DNA of 64,000 bases from Sinorhizobium numidicum (GTDB taxonomy: Bacteria; Pseudomonadota; Alphaproteobacteria; Rhizobiales; Rhizobiaceae), in contig NZ_CP120368.1 of the NCBI RefSeq assembly GCF_029892045.1, positions 60,001 to 124,000 on the forward strand, written 5' to 3'. The number at the start of each line of letters is the position of its first letter. Position 1 is the first letter of the stretch. Positions 1 through 11,870 of the stretch are shown in pieces. A model generated the notes under the pieces. The model was given only the letters and a program-made list of their open reading frames with translations, did not search any database and was not told the origin of the DNA. Both the position numbers and the translations under genes were made by a program.

Positions 1-2788
<2,788 letters not shown>

Positions 2789-3155
2789 TCTTGTTGCCTA
2801 TGCTCATCAAACGAAGTTTGATGATGCTATTGTTCTGTCCTGACGCGCCAAACGCGCTCCGGACGGGCCGCGCCGAAAGGCGCGACGGCCGCTGGCCTTG
2901 CGGAGCCAAAGCTCCGGCAAGTGCCACAGGCGCCGTCAAAGACGTGTTCAAAAAGAGGTGCAAACCTCGCCAGCTTCTCAATATGGTTTTGCCATGCAAC
3001 GCATGCGAAACTTGTTCTTGGGCCGACGGTGCATCCCCTCAAAAGGGTGACTGTATGGCCAGCGCGGCTGCCCTTCGAGCGACAAGCGAGAAGGACAAGC
3101 TAGCCGCGCCAGCAAAGAGCAAGATTGCGTTGCCGGCCAAATCTTGCGCTTTGCC
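2789..3155 (+). other. 23S-5S internal transcribed spacer
   Basis: This 367-base stretch holds no gene. It contains GC-rich self-complementary segments, for example GCGCCGAAAGGCGC near 2870, typical of pre-rRNA processing stems. Open frames crossing it on both strands lack start context and run into the 5S gene, so they are treated as spurious. Confidence 0.7.
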
Positions 3156-3272
3156 GACCTGGTGGTTCTGGCGGGGTGGCTGCACCCGTTCCCATTCCGA
3201 ACACGGCCGTGAAACGCCCCAGCGCCGATGGTACTTCGTCTTAAGACGCGGGAGAGTAGGTCGCTGCCAGGT
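3156..3272 (+). rRNA. rrf: 5S ribosomal RNA
   Basis: About 117 bases beginning GACCTGGTGG and closing with GCTGCCAGGTC, whose ends pair to form helix I. The conserved loop text CCGAACACGG lies near 3197 and GAGAGTAGGTCG near 3252. Its position after 23S and before tRNA-fMet is the usual rhizobial rRNA operon order. Ends are accurate to a few bases. Confidence 0.95.
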
Positions 3273-3363
3273 CTGCAAAACGCAAGACAAACAAACCAAC
3301 ATCTTCTCTCACAGCACCGGCGCAAGGCCGGACAGACACGCCGCAACAAGCGACAACCGATAA

Positions 3364-3440
<77 letters not shown>

Positions 3441-3470
3441 ACGAGACTTGCATCGCAAGTCGCTTCTATC

Positions 3471-3506
3471 GAGCTCCTCCGCACAAGCGCCGAGGAGCTC
3501 TTTTTG
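3471..3506 (+). terminator. Rho-independent terminator of the rRNA operon
   Basis: GAGCTCCTC (3471-3479) and GAGGAGCTC (3492-3500) form a perfect 9-bp stem with a 12-base loop, followed at once by a T run. It lies 31 bases after the tRNA CCA end and should end the rRNA transcript. Confidence 0.9.
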
Positions 3507-3970
3507 TTTGACCTCCGGGTCAAGCGCACCAGCCGCCAGGATATGACGCAACAGGAACTCGGCGCTGTAGCCGATGAGGAGCACGAGAGCGAAGCCCCTG
3601 AGGATGGGCATCGTGCCGTGACCCTGCATGTCCGCCGCAATGCGGTCCTTCGTCGCCACCCACTCCGGCACGATCCGCGGCACGGCATCGCGCATGCAGA
3701 TGAGATGGTTCCTGATCGCGGCGACCCATCGCGAAGCGACGCCCGCGGGTGGAGCCGTAGCCGCACCGTCGGCGTGGCGGACTGCCTGGCAGCAAGCCGT
3801 TGCCGCACTTCCGGGTCATCCAGCAGCTCGATCAGTTGCTGGATCTTTGCAGGCGGCGCGACGGTCGCCGGTTCCTGAGCGGCCAGAGGTGCAGCAAGCA
3901 CGAGCTGGAGAAACAGAAGGATCGAGGCGTAAAGGCTATCTCTGCAACCATGCCTGAAGACAGCGCTCAT
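3507..3970 (-). pseudogene. Truncated, frameshifted MscS-type mechanosensitive channel gene
   Basis: The first reading frame, from ATG at 3970, gives a signal-like segment (LLFLQLVLAAPLAAQ) and then PPAKIQQLIELLDDPEVRQ, characteristic of the periplasmic N-terminus of rhizobial MscS-family channels. Near 3755-3775 the frame must shift by one base to continue with the matching text RWVAAIRNHL, MRDAVPRIVPEW and MPILRGFALVLLIGYSAEF, the start of the membrane part. Similarity stops around 3520, where the rRNA terminator begins, so the pore domain and C-terminus are missing. Frameshift plus loss of the channel core make a working protein very unlikely. The break at the end of an rRNA operon suggests rearrangement there. 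The family call rests on recognised sequence character, not on a search. Confidence 0.75.
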
Positions 3971-4094
3971 CCGTTACCCCTTCGCCCAGTATCCCGACGG
4001 CCGCGATTACCTGGCCAGCGGAGACATCGTTGTGCAGGGCGACCGTGAGAGAGGGCGGCCGCGGTATAATCAACAGCATCCGGCGACCCCCAGC

Positions 4095-5324
4095 TCAATG
4101 CCCGGCCAGAACCAGCGTCTGGACCGGCAGGAGCAAGGCCTGCAGCCTGAGGATCATGGCGTGCACCAGCCCCACGGTATCGACCAGATGCAGGAAGAGC
4201 CAGCGCCCAGTGCTTATGTCCGGCGAATGCAATTCGTCGTGGTTGCTGGTGTATGCGTTGGCGATGCAACTGCTTCCCGGCGGGATGCCGGCGAACTGGC
4301 CGTCGAAGAGCGGCTCGAGGAAGGTGGTCAGCGTTCCGGGCCGCGCCATCTGCTGCACATCGGCGAGCTGATCGGTCGGACGAACCTGCCCGGTGGCGAT
4401 CACCTCCTGGACCTCGGTGACGACCATCGGTATGACGGCGAAAGGCTTGCCGACGCAGGTCGCTTCGGCGATCATGCCGGGCTTCATCACCTGTGCCTCG
4501 ATCTGGCCGAAGCCGGCGACCAGACCTATCCGGCGATCATCCGGCACGAGGATGCCGGCCGTGCGGACCATCGGATTGACGATGTCGCCCGGCCGCAGCG
4601 TGAACTGCTGGACTATACCGGCGGTGCCGGCGCGCACTAGGGTCTTGTCGAGCTCGACCTGAGCCTGGGCAAGGGCGGCTTCGGCACTCGCCTTCTGCGC
4701 CGGCAGCAGCGAGGCGATCTTCGTCTCAAGTGTCCGCTTGTTCGAGACGGCGGCGTCGAGTGCGCCTCTGCGGCCGTCCGCTGCCACCTGGCGTCGTTCG
4801 ATCTCCCGTCTTGCCACCACATCCGGATTGCGCCGATTGAGTTCCTGCTGTGCCTCGAGTTCGTCCTGCGCCTGCTGGTAGGCGCCTTGCGCCTGCGCGA
4901 TCATGCCGTCAGCGGCCGCCAGTTCGGTTTGCGCGACTGCCATCTCGGCATCGATTTCGGCCACGCGCCGGCGGGCTGTCTCAAGTGCTGCCCGCTGCAC
5001 CGCATTGTCCAGGCGGAAAAGCGGAGTGCCGGCGGCGACCTTCTCGTTCATGCCGACGAACACCTCGGCCACCCTCCCGTTTGACTCCGGCAAGATGGTG
5101 ACCGTGCGGAAGGCTGCCGTGACGTTCTTCGTCGAGGGATGATAGTAGAAAATGAGCGTGATCAGCGAAAGCGTGAGAATGACGCAGGCGGTGATGCCCC
5201 AACGCAGCTCGAACCACATGGAATAGAGATTGATTTCCCGGCCGATCCTCTTGCCTTGGACGTAGCGGCGGAAGAGGAAGTCAGGCAGGATCGTCAGCAG
5301 GGAGCAGATCATGAATTCCAGCAT
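4095..5324 (-). CDS. HlyD-family membrane fusion / efflux periplasmic adaptor protein
   Basis: A 409-residue protein with one N-terminal transmembrane segment (about residues 45-65, ACVILTLSLITLIFYY). A barrel/lipoyl half follows (TVTILPESNGRVAEVFVGMN; KVAAGTPLFRLD), then a long alpha-helical coiled-coil hairpin (about 110-215, rich in A, E and Q), then the returning lipoyl half (LVRAGTAGIVQQF and PGDIVNP). This is the layout of HlyD/EmrA-type adaptors that bridge an inner-membrane pump and the outer membrane. No pump or TolC gene is adjacent. Its Shine-Dalgarno GGAGGGGG lies within the last codons of the upstream small membrane protein, so the two genes are translationally linked. Substrate unknown. 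Confidence 0.85.
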   Translation of the reverse strand: MLEFMICSLLTILPDFLFRRYVQGKRIGREINLYSMWFELRWGITACVILTLSLITLIFYYHPSTKNVTAAFRTVTILPESNGRVAEVFVGMNEKVAAGTPLFRLDNAVQRAALETARRRVAEIDAEMAVAQTELAAADGMIAQAQGAYQQAQDELEAQQELNRRNPDVVARREIERRQVAADGRRGALDAAVSNKRTLETKIASLLPAQKASAEAALAQAQVELDKTLVRAGTAGIVQQFTLRPGDIVNPMVRTAGILVPDDRRIGLVAGFGQIEAQVMKPGMIAEATCVGKPFAVIPMVVTEVQEVIATGQVRPTDQLADVQQMARPGTLTTFLEPLFDGQFAGIPPGSSCIANAYTSNHDELHSPDISTGRWLFLHLVDTVGLVHAMILRLQALLLPVQTLVLAGH

Positions 5325-5327
5325 CGC

Positions 5328-5810
5328 TCACCCCCTCCGCTCTGACAGACTGTCGCTGGCCGATGATTCCGGTGAGACCGGTGTCCATTGCGGTTCCGTC
5401 TCGATCGGTTGAGGCTTCGCCGGCGCCATGCGAAGTTCCGCCGGCACAGTTTCCAGCGGCCTGTCGTCTCGATCGGCAATTCTGCGGAGCGAGTCGGCCA
5501 TCGAATTCACAGGGCTCGAAAAGTCCGGAAACTCGATCAGCGCCAGCAGCAGCGCCGCGATCCAGAACAGGTGGTTGTGCGTGAACAGCGCAATCAGCGA
5601 CAGAACGGCCACGAGCTGCAACTGAACCTTGTTGGCGCCGTACGCCATGTGTTCCGGCAGCGCGTGCAGGCGCAGATACAGCACTCCAATAAGGAAGATG
5701 AGCAGCACCACGAAGACGGTCATGACGTTCATCAGAACGTCCGTCTCTCCCGGAGCCGTGATGAACGCCGGCAAATGCCCCAATGCCGCAGGATGCAACG
5801 TTTCTTCCAT
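5328..5810 (-). CDS. Small inner-membrane protein paired with the HlyD-family adaptor
   Basis: A 160-residue protein with two or three hydrophobic segments: about 27-46 (MTVFVVLLIFLIGVLYLRL), then about 64-92 (VAVLSLIALF; LFWIAALLLALIEF). A charged, proline-rich soluble tail of about 60 residues follows. It resembles the small inner-membrane partner often encoded before YibH/AaeA-like adaptors. It ends three bases before the adaptor start, and its stop region carries the adaptor's ribosome-binding site, so they form one operon. No domain was recognised beyond the membrane segments, and the start has only a weak Shine-Dalgarno. Function is inferred from context only. Confidence 0.75.
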   Translation of the reverse strand: MEETLHPAALGHLPAFITAPGETDVLMNVMTVFVVLLIFLIGVLYLRLHALPEHMAYGANKVQLQLVAVLSLIALFTHNHLFWIAALLLALIEFPDFSSPVNSMADSLRRIADRDDRPLETVPAELRMAPAKPQPIETEPQWTPVSPESSASDSLSERRG

Positions 5811-6130
5811 ATCTGCGATCCCAGATAATACTTGTTATGAAGGCCCTTCGCGCCGCGCTGCTTGCACGGGCAGGCGTTTCAGCAGTCAAGAAGAAAGCGC
5901 TCGGCCCCGGCGATCTGCCGGGGAACGGGCGAGGCTGGCGAGACCAGTTCATCCTTGGTGAACGGCTCGGGCGCGGTTCGCTCCTGAATGGAGGAGGCGG
6001 ATGCGGCCCCGGCAAGGTCGTCGGTTGCCCGGATATGAACTGCCAAATGCAATGATCTTGTCTGGATCATCTTTTCACTCCCATGGGTAGCCGAGCTCCG
6101 CCATCCCCTGCATTGCTGCCCGTCAGTTGA
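5811..6130 (-). other. Intergenic stretch with one doubtful 63-codon ORF
   Basis: Little is supported in these 320 bases. A minus-strand frame at 5879-6070 encodes 63 residues (MIQTRSLHLAV...). Its ATG has GGGAG nine bases ahead, a fair ribosome-binding site, but the product has no recognisable domain, membrane segment or signal. It could be a small real gene or chance. The promoter of the HlyD operon should lie near 5815-5860, where an AT-rich patch (TATTAT on the minus strand) is seen. Confidence 0.35.
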
Positions 6131-6447
6131 TCAATCGATGTAAACGACGACATAGCGCCCGCCATACGGCTGGTAGTAGGTTCCGCCGCACCGCCAGATG
6201 ACCGTGCCGTTGACGATTGTTTTCGCGCAGGCCGCTGGCAACGTGCTCACATAGACGGTGGACCGCCGGATCACCCGCCGCGTGGTGCGCCGTGCCACGC
6301 CTGCGACGCTGCCGGGCGTTGCGGGTCGGCCGACCACCGCCTGAGCGTCCGCGATGAAGGACAGTTCCGGCATCGCCACGCCGGCGATGTCGGCCAGCAG
6401 GAAAGCGAGGCGACTCCCAAGATCCACTTGCGGATGCCTCGTTTCAT
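6131..6447 (-). pseudogene. Frameshifted small exported protein with a GRPxTPxSxAGVARRTTRR motif
   Basis: A good start exists at 6447, ATG seven bases after AGGAG, giving MKRGIRKWILGVASL, a typical signal-peptide N-terminus. The hydrophobic continuation (AFLLADIAGVAMPELSFI) and the rest of the protein lie in another frame, so the gene needs a one-base shift near 6400-6415. The downstream frame carries VGRPATPGSVAGVARRTTRR and a Tyr/Gly-rich tail with two Cys (PAACAKT; IWRCGGTYY). The same motif occurs in an intact 93-residue gene at 9771. Either this copy is inactivated or the assembly has an indel. No enzyme activity is assigned. Confidence 0.65.
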
Positions 6448-6539
6448 CGCAGGATCTCCTCGAAGAATTCGCCTCAGCTCGGCGGCGATTTCTGGGGCAT
6501 TGGTAGCCGTCATTTGCATTCTGCCTTCCTGATCCCACG

Positions 6540-6839
6540 CTAGTGCTTCGGTGATCGCGGAATCAGGAAGACGTTCGCCCGCTGCAGCGCTTTGGCGATC
6601 TCCTTGGCGAGATCCGCGACAAGATCCTCGTATTCGCGGCGTCGCGCCGCGCGGAGGCTCTCCGGTAAGTGCTCGACGGTTGCGAGAGCCTCTTCGGCGG
6701 CGGCAAGATCGTCGCACATGCCACGAAAATTCTCGTCCCGCTCCAGCAGTTCCTCAATCTGAGGGCCTCGTGAAGGGAAATGCCGAGTCGCGACTTGCAA
6801 CCTGGTTCCCCCACCACCGCTCTCCGAGTGCCGGCCCAT
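6540..6839 (-). CDS. Conserved small hypothetical protein, helical
   Basis: A 99-codon frame. From about residue 20 it is a strongly charged helical protein: PQIEELLERDENFRGMCDDL, then a helix rich in A, E and R (AAEEALATVEHLPESLRAAR), ending in a short loop PRSPKH. This pattern, with its paired Glu/Arg heptads, looks like a small coiled-coil protein common in rhizobia. The ATG at 6839 lacks a clear ribosome-binding site, so translation may start later, around the HFPSRG segment. It lies 92 bases upstream of the frameshifted exported-protein gene on the same strand. Function unknown. Confidence 0.6.
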   Translation of the reverse strand: MGRHSESGGGGTRLQVATRHFPSRGPQIEELLERDENFRGMCDDLAAAEEALATVEHLPESLRAARRREYEDLVADLAKEIAKALQRANVFLIPRSPKH

Positions 6840-6979
6840 TTTAGTGTAGCCTTTGCAACCTGAAATTATTCAAGTGCGATCATATTGCTTTAAATCAATG
6901 CAGGGATGTAATTTACGCGAGCAAACGGGAATATCCGGCGGGTATTGAACCTGCGGCGACCTGTTGGGGGCACAATGCA

Positions 6980-8752
6980 ATGGTCCAGACCCGTTCAGTC
7001 GACGTCGACCCGGCGGCGGCAACCTCATCGCCGACGGAACGCGACATTCGCGCACAGTTGAAACGGATTCAGACGAGTCCGGAATTTGATGTGCCCGAGC
7101 GAGCGCACCGATTTCTTACCTATATCGTCGATGAAGTCGTGGCCGGACGAGGGGACCGGATAAAGGCTTTCTCCATTGCGGTGGAGGTCTTTGGCCGCGA
7201 CTCGTCGTTCGATGCACAGAATGATCCCGTCGTTCGAATAGAAGCAGGGCGCATCAGAAGGGCGCTTGAACGCTATTACCTCGTTGCGGGCCAGAATGAT
7301 CCGATCATTGTCAGCGTGCCGAAAGGCGGATACGTCCCGGTTTTCAGCCGGAACGATCGCGGCCCGGTCGCACAAGCGAACGCTGAAAATACGGAAGAGG
7401 CTGACAAGAATGGTGAGCGGCGGAAGCGTCGCTGGAGACCGGTCTTGCTGGCTGCTGCTGGCGTTCTCATCCTGGCGGTGATCGCCCTTGTTGCGCTCTG
7501 GCGTGCCGATCAGCCGGCGAATGGTCTGCTCGGCACGGCGAATGCGGTGCGCGCGAGACCGGATGTGCCGCGATTGATCGTAATGCCGTTCGAGGACCTG
7601 TCGGGAACCGACAGCTCGAAGATCGTCGCGCGAGGCTTGACCGACAAGGTCATCGAGCAGATTTCCAAGTTCAAGGAGATCGCCGTGATCGCCGGCAGCC
7701 CCTCGGGTTTGTCCGGCGAAACGCTTTCGGGCGCCACGTCGTCCGCGCGCTATGCCCTTTCGGGCGGCGTGCGGCTTGACGGCGACAAACTCTTGCTGAC
7801 CAGCCGCCTCACCAATCGCGACGACGGTTCGGTTCTGTGGGCGGAAACCTATGGGGAGAGCCTGCAGGCCCGGAGCCTGCTCGATCTTGAAACCAACGTA
7901 GCGCGCGCGGTCGCTACCGCCCTGGCACAGCCCTATGGCGTCATTTTTCGCGCGGACGCGTCGAAGGCCGCAGACGCAGCGCCGGACGACTGGGAAGCCT
8001 ATCGATGCACATTGGCGTATTATGGCTATCGCGCCGATCTCAATCCGCAGACGCATGCCTCGGTTCAGGGCTGCCTGAAACGGGCAGTGGAGAGATTTCC
8101 CGGTTATGCGACCGCCTGGGCGCTGCTCTCCCTCACCTACATCGATCAGTTCCGGTTCCGATACCGGCTCAACGCTCCCGCTTCGCCGCCGGTCGATCTC
8201 GCCATGGACGCGGCCAGACGCGCCGTCGAGCTGGATCCGCAGAATGTGCGCGGTCTGCAGGCCGAGATGCTGGTCTTCTTCCTCCGCGGCGACGTCGAGA
8301 CAGCGTTGAAGATCGGCGCGCGGGCACTTGAGATCAACCCAAGCGACCCTGAACTGAGCGCAGAATACGGGCTTCGTTTGGCGCTATCGGGCGAATGGAA
8401 GCGCGGCTGTGAACTCGTCGCGGGAGCAGTCAGCAGAAATCCGGGACCGCTCGGCTACTTCGAGGCATCACTCGCCCTATGCTCCTACATGCAGGAAGAC
8501 TATGTCGTCGCTGAGCAGTGGATCAGAGCGGCCGATGTCCGCGCCAACCCTCTTTATCATTTCATTGCCGCGGCCATCTTGGGACAACTGCAAAAGACGG
8601 CGGAGGCTACCAACGAACGGCAGTGGATCGAGACCAATGCGTTCGACCTTCTGAAGAATATCCGCCGCGAGGTTGCTTTGCGCATCCATCGGCCCGAGGA
8701 CCAAGCCCATTTCATGGACGGGCTAGCAAAGGCAGGCCTTCCCATACGGTAG
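6980..8752 (+). CDS. TolB-like / TPR protein of the adenylate-cyclase-associated type, without a cyclase domain
   Basis: 590 residues in three parts. The N-terminal domain (about 20-130, with RAHRFLTYIVDEV and DPVVRIEAGRIRRALERYY) is the winged-helix-like module seen in rhizobial proteins often mislabelled adenylate cyclase. One transmembrane helix follows (about 155-173, VLLAAAGVLILAVIALVALW). A TolB-like fold (PRLIVMPFEDLSGTDSS; YALSGGVRLDGDKLLLTSRL) then leads into TPR-type helices (about 340-560). No class III cyclase catalytic motif is present. Likely an inner-membrane sensor or scaffold with a cytoplasmic N-domain and periplasmic TPRs; partner and ligand unknown. A decayed true cyclase sharing the TolB-like linker lies at 14.7-15.4 kb. 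Confidence 0.8.
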   Translation: MVQTRSVDVDPAAATSSPTERDIRAQLKRIQTSPEFDVPERAHRFLTYIVDEVVAGRGDRIKAFSIAVEVFGRDSSFDAQNDPVVRIEAGRIRRALERYYLVAGQNDPIIVSVPKGGYVPVFSRNDRGPVAQANAENTEEADKNGERRKRRWRPVLLAAAGVLILAVIALVALWRADQPANGLLGTANAVRARPDVPRLIVMPFEDLSGTDSSKIVARGLTDKVIEQISKFKEIAVIAGSPSGLSGETLSGATSSARYALSGGVRLDGDKLLLTSRLTNRDDGSVLWAETYGESLQARSLLDLETNVARAVATALAQPYGVIFRADASKAADAAPDDWEAYRCTLAYYGYRADLNPQTHASVQGCLKRAVERFPGYATAWALLSLTYIDQFRFRYRLNAPASPPVDLAMDAARRAVELDPQNVRGLQAEMLVFFLRGDVETALKIGARALEINPSDPELSAEYGLRLALSGEWKRGCELVAGAVSRNPGPLGYFEASLALCSYMQEDYVVAEQWIRAADVRANPLYHFIAAAILGQLQKTAEATNERQWIETNAFDLLKNIRREVALRIHRPEDQAHFMDGLAKAGLPIR

Positions 8753-8971
8753 GCCGATCGGGCGTATCATGTTCCCTTGGAGGCGAGTTCCGCACCTGGA
8801 AGACGCCTGCCCACAGGACAAAATCCGGGCTTGCGAGCGCATGGGATCGGCAGAGCTTACGTGATGCTACATGTGCTCGATTAAACTTCATACTAGAAAC
8901 CGCTGCCTAGGAGAGCGTTTGGGCTGCGGCCCGGATTTGCCAAGAGGAGGCAGCAGTGAACAGCTTGCCGA

Positions 8972-9766
8972 ATGACCGACCATGCAACGCCTTTCGAAAG
9001 AACGGCACGACTTACGTCACTGACCTTTCTGCTCGTCGTAGCGGTTTGGTCGCCGACACGCGCTGACGATGCGGACGCGAAAAAGATCCTGAAAGCGATG
9101 TCGGACTATGTCACGGGCCGACAGCATATTTTGTTGCAGTATGACGTCGATATCGAGGTGATCACGCCGCAGTTGGAAAAGCTGCAGTTCGCCTCCTCGG
9201 GCGAGATGAGGCTGAGCCGCCCCGACAAATTGCGAGCGACGCGGACCGGGGGATACACGGATGTCGAACTTGTTTTCGACGGAAAGACCGCCAGCTTGCT
9301 CGGCAGGGACAGCAATACCTTCGCACAACTCGATACACCGGGGTCGATCGACCAGATGATCGATCGGCTGAGAGCCGAACACCATATCGAATTGCCAGGA
9401 GCGGACCTGCTTCTGCCCAACATCTATGACGAACTCGTCGCCGGTGTGATCGAGGCCAAGTACATCGGCCACAGCGTCGTGGATGGCGTCGAGTGCGAGC
9501 ACCTGGCCTTCCGCAACCAGGAGACGGATTGGCAGCTCTGGGTGGAGCGCGGATCCACGCCGATTCCCAGGAAATACGTCATCACGAGCAAGACGCTGGC
9601 CGCGGCGCCGCAGTACACCTTGCGGATCACGGACTGGGATACGGATGCATCGCTTGACGCGAAGACGTTCGCCTTTAATCCGCCTGCGCGGGCGAAATCC
9701 GTCGAATTCACGGCATTGGCTGATGTCGGCGAACTGCCGGCTCCGGCAGAAGCGCTGAAGGAGTAG
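8972..9766 (+). CDS. Exported DUF2092-family protein
   Basis: 264 residues with an N-terminal signal peptide (TARLTSLTFLLVVAVW, cleavage probably after PTRA). The mature part reads as DUF2092: MSDYVTGRQHILLQYDVDIE, SSGEMRLSRPDKLRATRTGG, GVECEHLAFRNQETDWQLW and a C-terminal LRITDWDTDA. The family resembles the LolA/LolB-type half-barrel of outer-membrane lipid carriers; substrate unknown. The nearest strong ribosome-binding site (AGAGGAGG) serves an out-of-frame GTG at 8956, so the ATG at 8972 is chosen for its signal peptide although its own Shine-Dalgarno is poor. It is followed four bases later by a second exported protein, suggesting co-transcription. Confidence 0.8.
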   Translation: MTDHATPFERTARLTSLTFLLVVAVWSPTRADDADAKKILKAMSDYVTGRQHILLQYDVDIEVITPQLEKLQFASSGEMRLSRPDKLRATRTGGYTDVELVFDGKTASLLGRDSNTFAQLDTPGSIDQMIDRLRAEHHIELPGADLLLPNIYDELVAGVIEAKYIGHSVVDGVECEHLAFRNQETDWQLWVERGSTPIPRKYVITSKTLAAAPQYTLRITDWDTDASLDAKTFAFNPPARAKSVEFTALADVGELPAPAEALKE

Positions 9767-9770
9767 TGGG

Positions 9771-10052
9771 ATGGCTATTCATCGAACTGCAACATTCGTA
9801 CTCGCAATTGGTACAGGCACCTTCGCATTGTTCTGGAGCGGCGTGTTCCTTCCCGAACGGCCGGCGGACCTCGTATCGCAGGCGGAAGCCCGAATTGGGC
9901 GACCATTGACGCCCATCAGCTACGCCGGCGTCGCGCGCCGTACGACACGGCGAGCCGTTTACGCTGGCGCGGCTGCCGCGACCTACTATGCGCCTGCGTG
10001 CGTGCCGGTCAGGGATGCCTACGGCAACATCATCTCGTATCGATGCCCGTAG
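9771..10052 (+). CDS. Small exported protein with a GRPxTPxSxAGVARRTTRR motif
   Basis: 93 residues. A hydrophobic N-terminus (TFVLAIGTGTFALFWSGVF) serves as signal or anchor. The motif IGRPLTPISYAGVARRTTRR follows, then an Ala/Tyr-rich segment and a short C-terminal domain with two Cys (PACVPV; SYRCP). The motif and domain order match the frameshifted gene at 6131-6447, so the two are paralogues. It begins four bases after the DUF2092 gene and is probably in the same transcript. The twin Cys could form a disulfide outside the cytoplasm. No known function. Confidence 0.75.
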   Translation: MAIHRTATFVLAIGTGTFALFWSGVFLPERPADLVSQAEARIGRPLTPISYAGVARRTTRRAVYAGAAAATYYAPACVPVRDAYGNIISYRCP

Positions 10053-10239
10053 GCGGCTCGGGCCTGGCGCGACGAAAGCAGCCGCGAACGAGTCGGTTCT
10101 GTTCGATCAACGATGCGAGGCTGCTCCTCTTGGATCGCGGCGAGGCGTAGCCGGAAGCATGAAAGGGGTGGCCTCACTCCCCCCGCCCGAAGAGTACGCA
10201 ACTAACAGGTCATATCCCAACAAACCATGGAGAGTTCAA

Positions 10240-11730
10240 ATGCATTCGATGAGCTTGATCGAGGACTGGACCCTGTTCAGCAGACTCGGCGCGACAGTTG
10301 TCCTCGCGGCCGGTCTTACCGCCTGTCCCATTGCCGACGCATGGACTGCCGAAGCAATCACCGAGGAAGAGGCCCACGCGATCGGCGTGGACGCTTACGT
10401 TTATTTTTATCCGCTGATATCGATGGATATCACCCGCAAGCAGCTAACAAACGTCGAAGCTAAGGCGGGTGCGGTCGGCGGCCCGCCCAACAGTTTCAAC
10501 AACGTCCTCGAGTTTCCGCCGGCGGACATGAAGGTGGTCGTCCGCCCGAATTTCGACACGCTATATTCAAGCGCCTGGCTCGATCTGACGAAGGAGCCTG
10601 TGGTGGTCGCGGCCCCGGACACCGGCGGGCGCTTCTATCTGCTGCCGATGCTCGATATGTGGACGAACGTCTTTGCGGCACCCGGCTGGCGGACGACTGG
10701 AACGGCGGCCGGCCACTTTCTCGTCGCCCCTGGCGGCTGGCGGCCGGACCTGCGGGACAAGTTCGACGAGTTCAAGCTGCCGCAGGGAACCCAGAGAATC
10801 GACGCGCCGACACCCTATGTCTGGATCATTGGTCGCACCAAGACCGATGGCCCGCAGGACTATGACGCCGTCCATAAAATCCAGGACGGCTACCAGATCA
10901 CCCTGCTGTCGGAGTGGGGGAAGGAGGCCAAGCCGGCCGAGGTGAAGATCGATCGTTCCATCGACATGAAGACACCGCCGAAGATCCAGGTCGATACCAG
11001 TTCGGCTGGAGACTATTTCGCTTACGCTGCCGAACTCTTGAAGCTTCATCCTCCGCACATCACCGACCAGCCGATCCTTGCCCGGATGAAGCGCATCGGC
11101 ATCGAACCCGGCAAGAGCTTCGATCTGTCAAAGGCTGATCCGATCGTGCAGAAGGCGCTCGCCACCGTGCCGCAGGACGCCCAGGCACTGATGGCCTGGA
11201 AGGTCAAGACACTCGCACGGGTCGATAATGGCTGGTCGATGAACACCGACACGATGGGCGTCTACGGCAACTACTACCTCAAGCGCGCCATCGTTGCGCA
11301 ACAGGGCCTTGGCGCCAACCTGCCAGAGGACGCCATCTACCCGCTCAACCTCGCCGACAAAGACGGCCAGCCGCTCGACGGCAGGAACAAGTACACGATC
11401 CATTTCGAGAAGCACGAAATCCCGCCGGTCAATGGCTTCTGGTCGATTACGCTGTATGACGATCAGGGCTTCCAGGTCGCCAATCCCCTCAACCGTTTCG
11501 CGGTCAGCAGTTGGATGCCGTTCCAGTACAATGGCGACGGTTCGCTCGATCTCTATTTCCAGCACGAGAGTCCCGGGAAGGACAAGGAACAGAACTGGCT
11601 TCCGGCTCCGCAAGGGTCGTTCAACCTGACCATGCGACTTTACGGACCCAAGGCCGACGCGCTGATCGGGAAGTGGAACCCACCGCCGGTCGCCAAGGCC
11701 AGTGCTGTTCAAGCGCTGACCGCTCAGTGA
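10240..11730 (+). CDS. DUF1254 / DUF1214-family exported protein
   Basis: 496 residues from the ATG at 10240, preceded by GGAGAG. The open frame extends upstream to 9988 but overlaps the previous gene. A signal-like segment (GATVVLAAGLTACPIADAWT) is followed by the DUF1254 block (about 45-165: AYVYFYPLISMDITRKQLTN; RPNFDTLYSSAWLDL) and the DUF1214 block (about 360-470: FEKHEIPPVNGFWSITLYD; NRFAVSSWMPF). Proteins with this pair occur widely in proteobacteria; their biochemical role is not established. The Cys of LTAC could make it a lipoprotein, but the lipobox is imperfect. Confidence 0.9.
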   Translation: MHSMSLIEDWTLFSRLGATVVLAAGLTACPIADAWTAEAITEEEAHAIGVDAYVYFYPLISMDITRKQLTNVEAKAGAVGGPPNSFNNVLEFPPADMKVVVRPNFDTLYSSAWLDLTKEPVVVAAPDTGGRFYLLPMLDMWTNVFAAPGWRTTGTAAGHFLVAPGGWRPDLRDKFDEFKLPQGTQRIDAPTPYVWIIGRTKTDGPQDYDAVHKIQDGYQITLLSEWGKEAKPAEVKIDRSIDMKTPPKIQVDTSSAGDYFAYAAELLKLHPPHITDQPILARMKRIGIEPGKSFDLSKADPIVQKALATVPQDAQALMAWKVKTLARVDNGWSMNTDTMGVYGNYYLKRAIVAQQGLGANLPEDAIYPLNLADKDGQPLDGRNKYTIHFEKHEIPPVNGFWSITLYDDQGFQVANPLNRFAVSSWMPFQYNGDGSLDLYFQHESPGKDKEQNWLPAPQGSFNLTMRLYGPKADALIGKWNPPPVAKASAVQALTAQ

Positions 11731-11870
11731 GCGCGTGCCGAGAAGCGCGAGCGTCCGTTTTTCCGCTGGCGGTACAGGTTCCATCGTCAGCCGGAAAAAG
11801 CGGACTGCTCGCAACCAATCACCAAGAGCGTTGCCACGGCACCTTGTCGGCGCCGGCACTGGGAAAACCC

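Noticed and set aside
2791..3363. 190-codon open frame across the 23S-5S spacer
   Set aside because: It runs through the 5S gene and has no recognisable family or ribosome-binding site.
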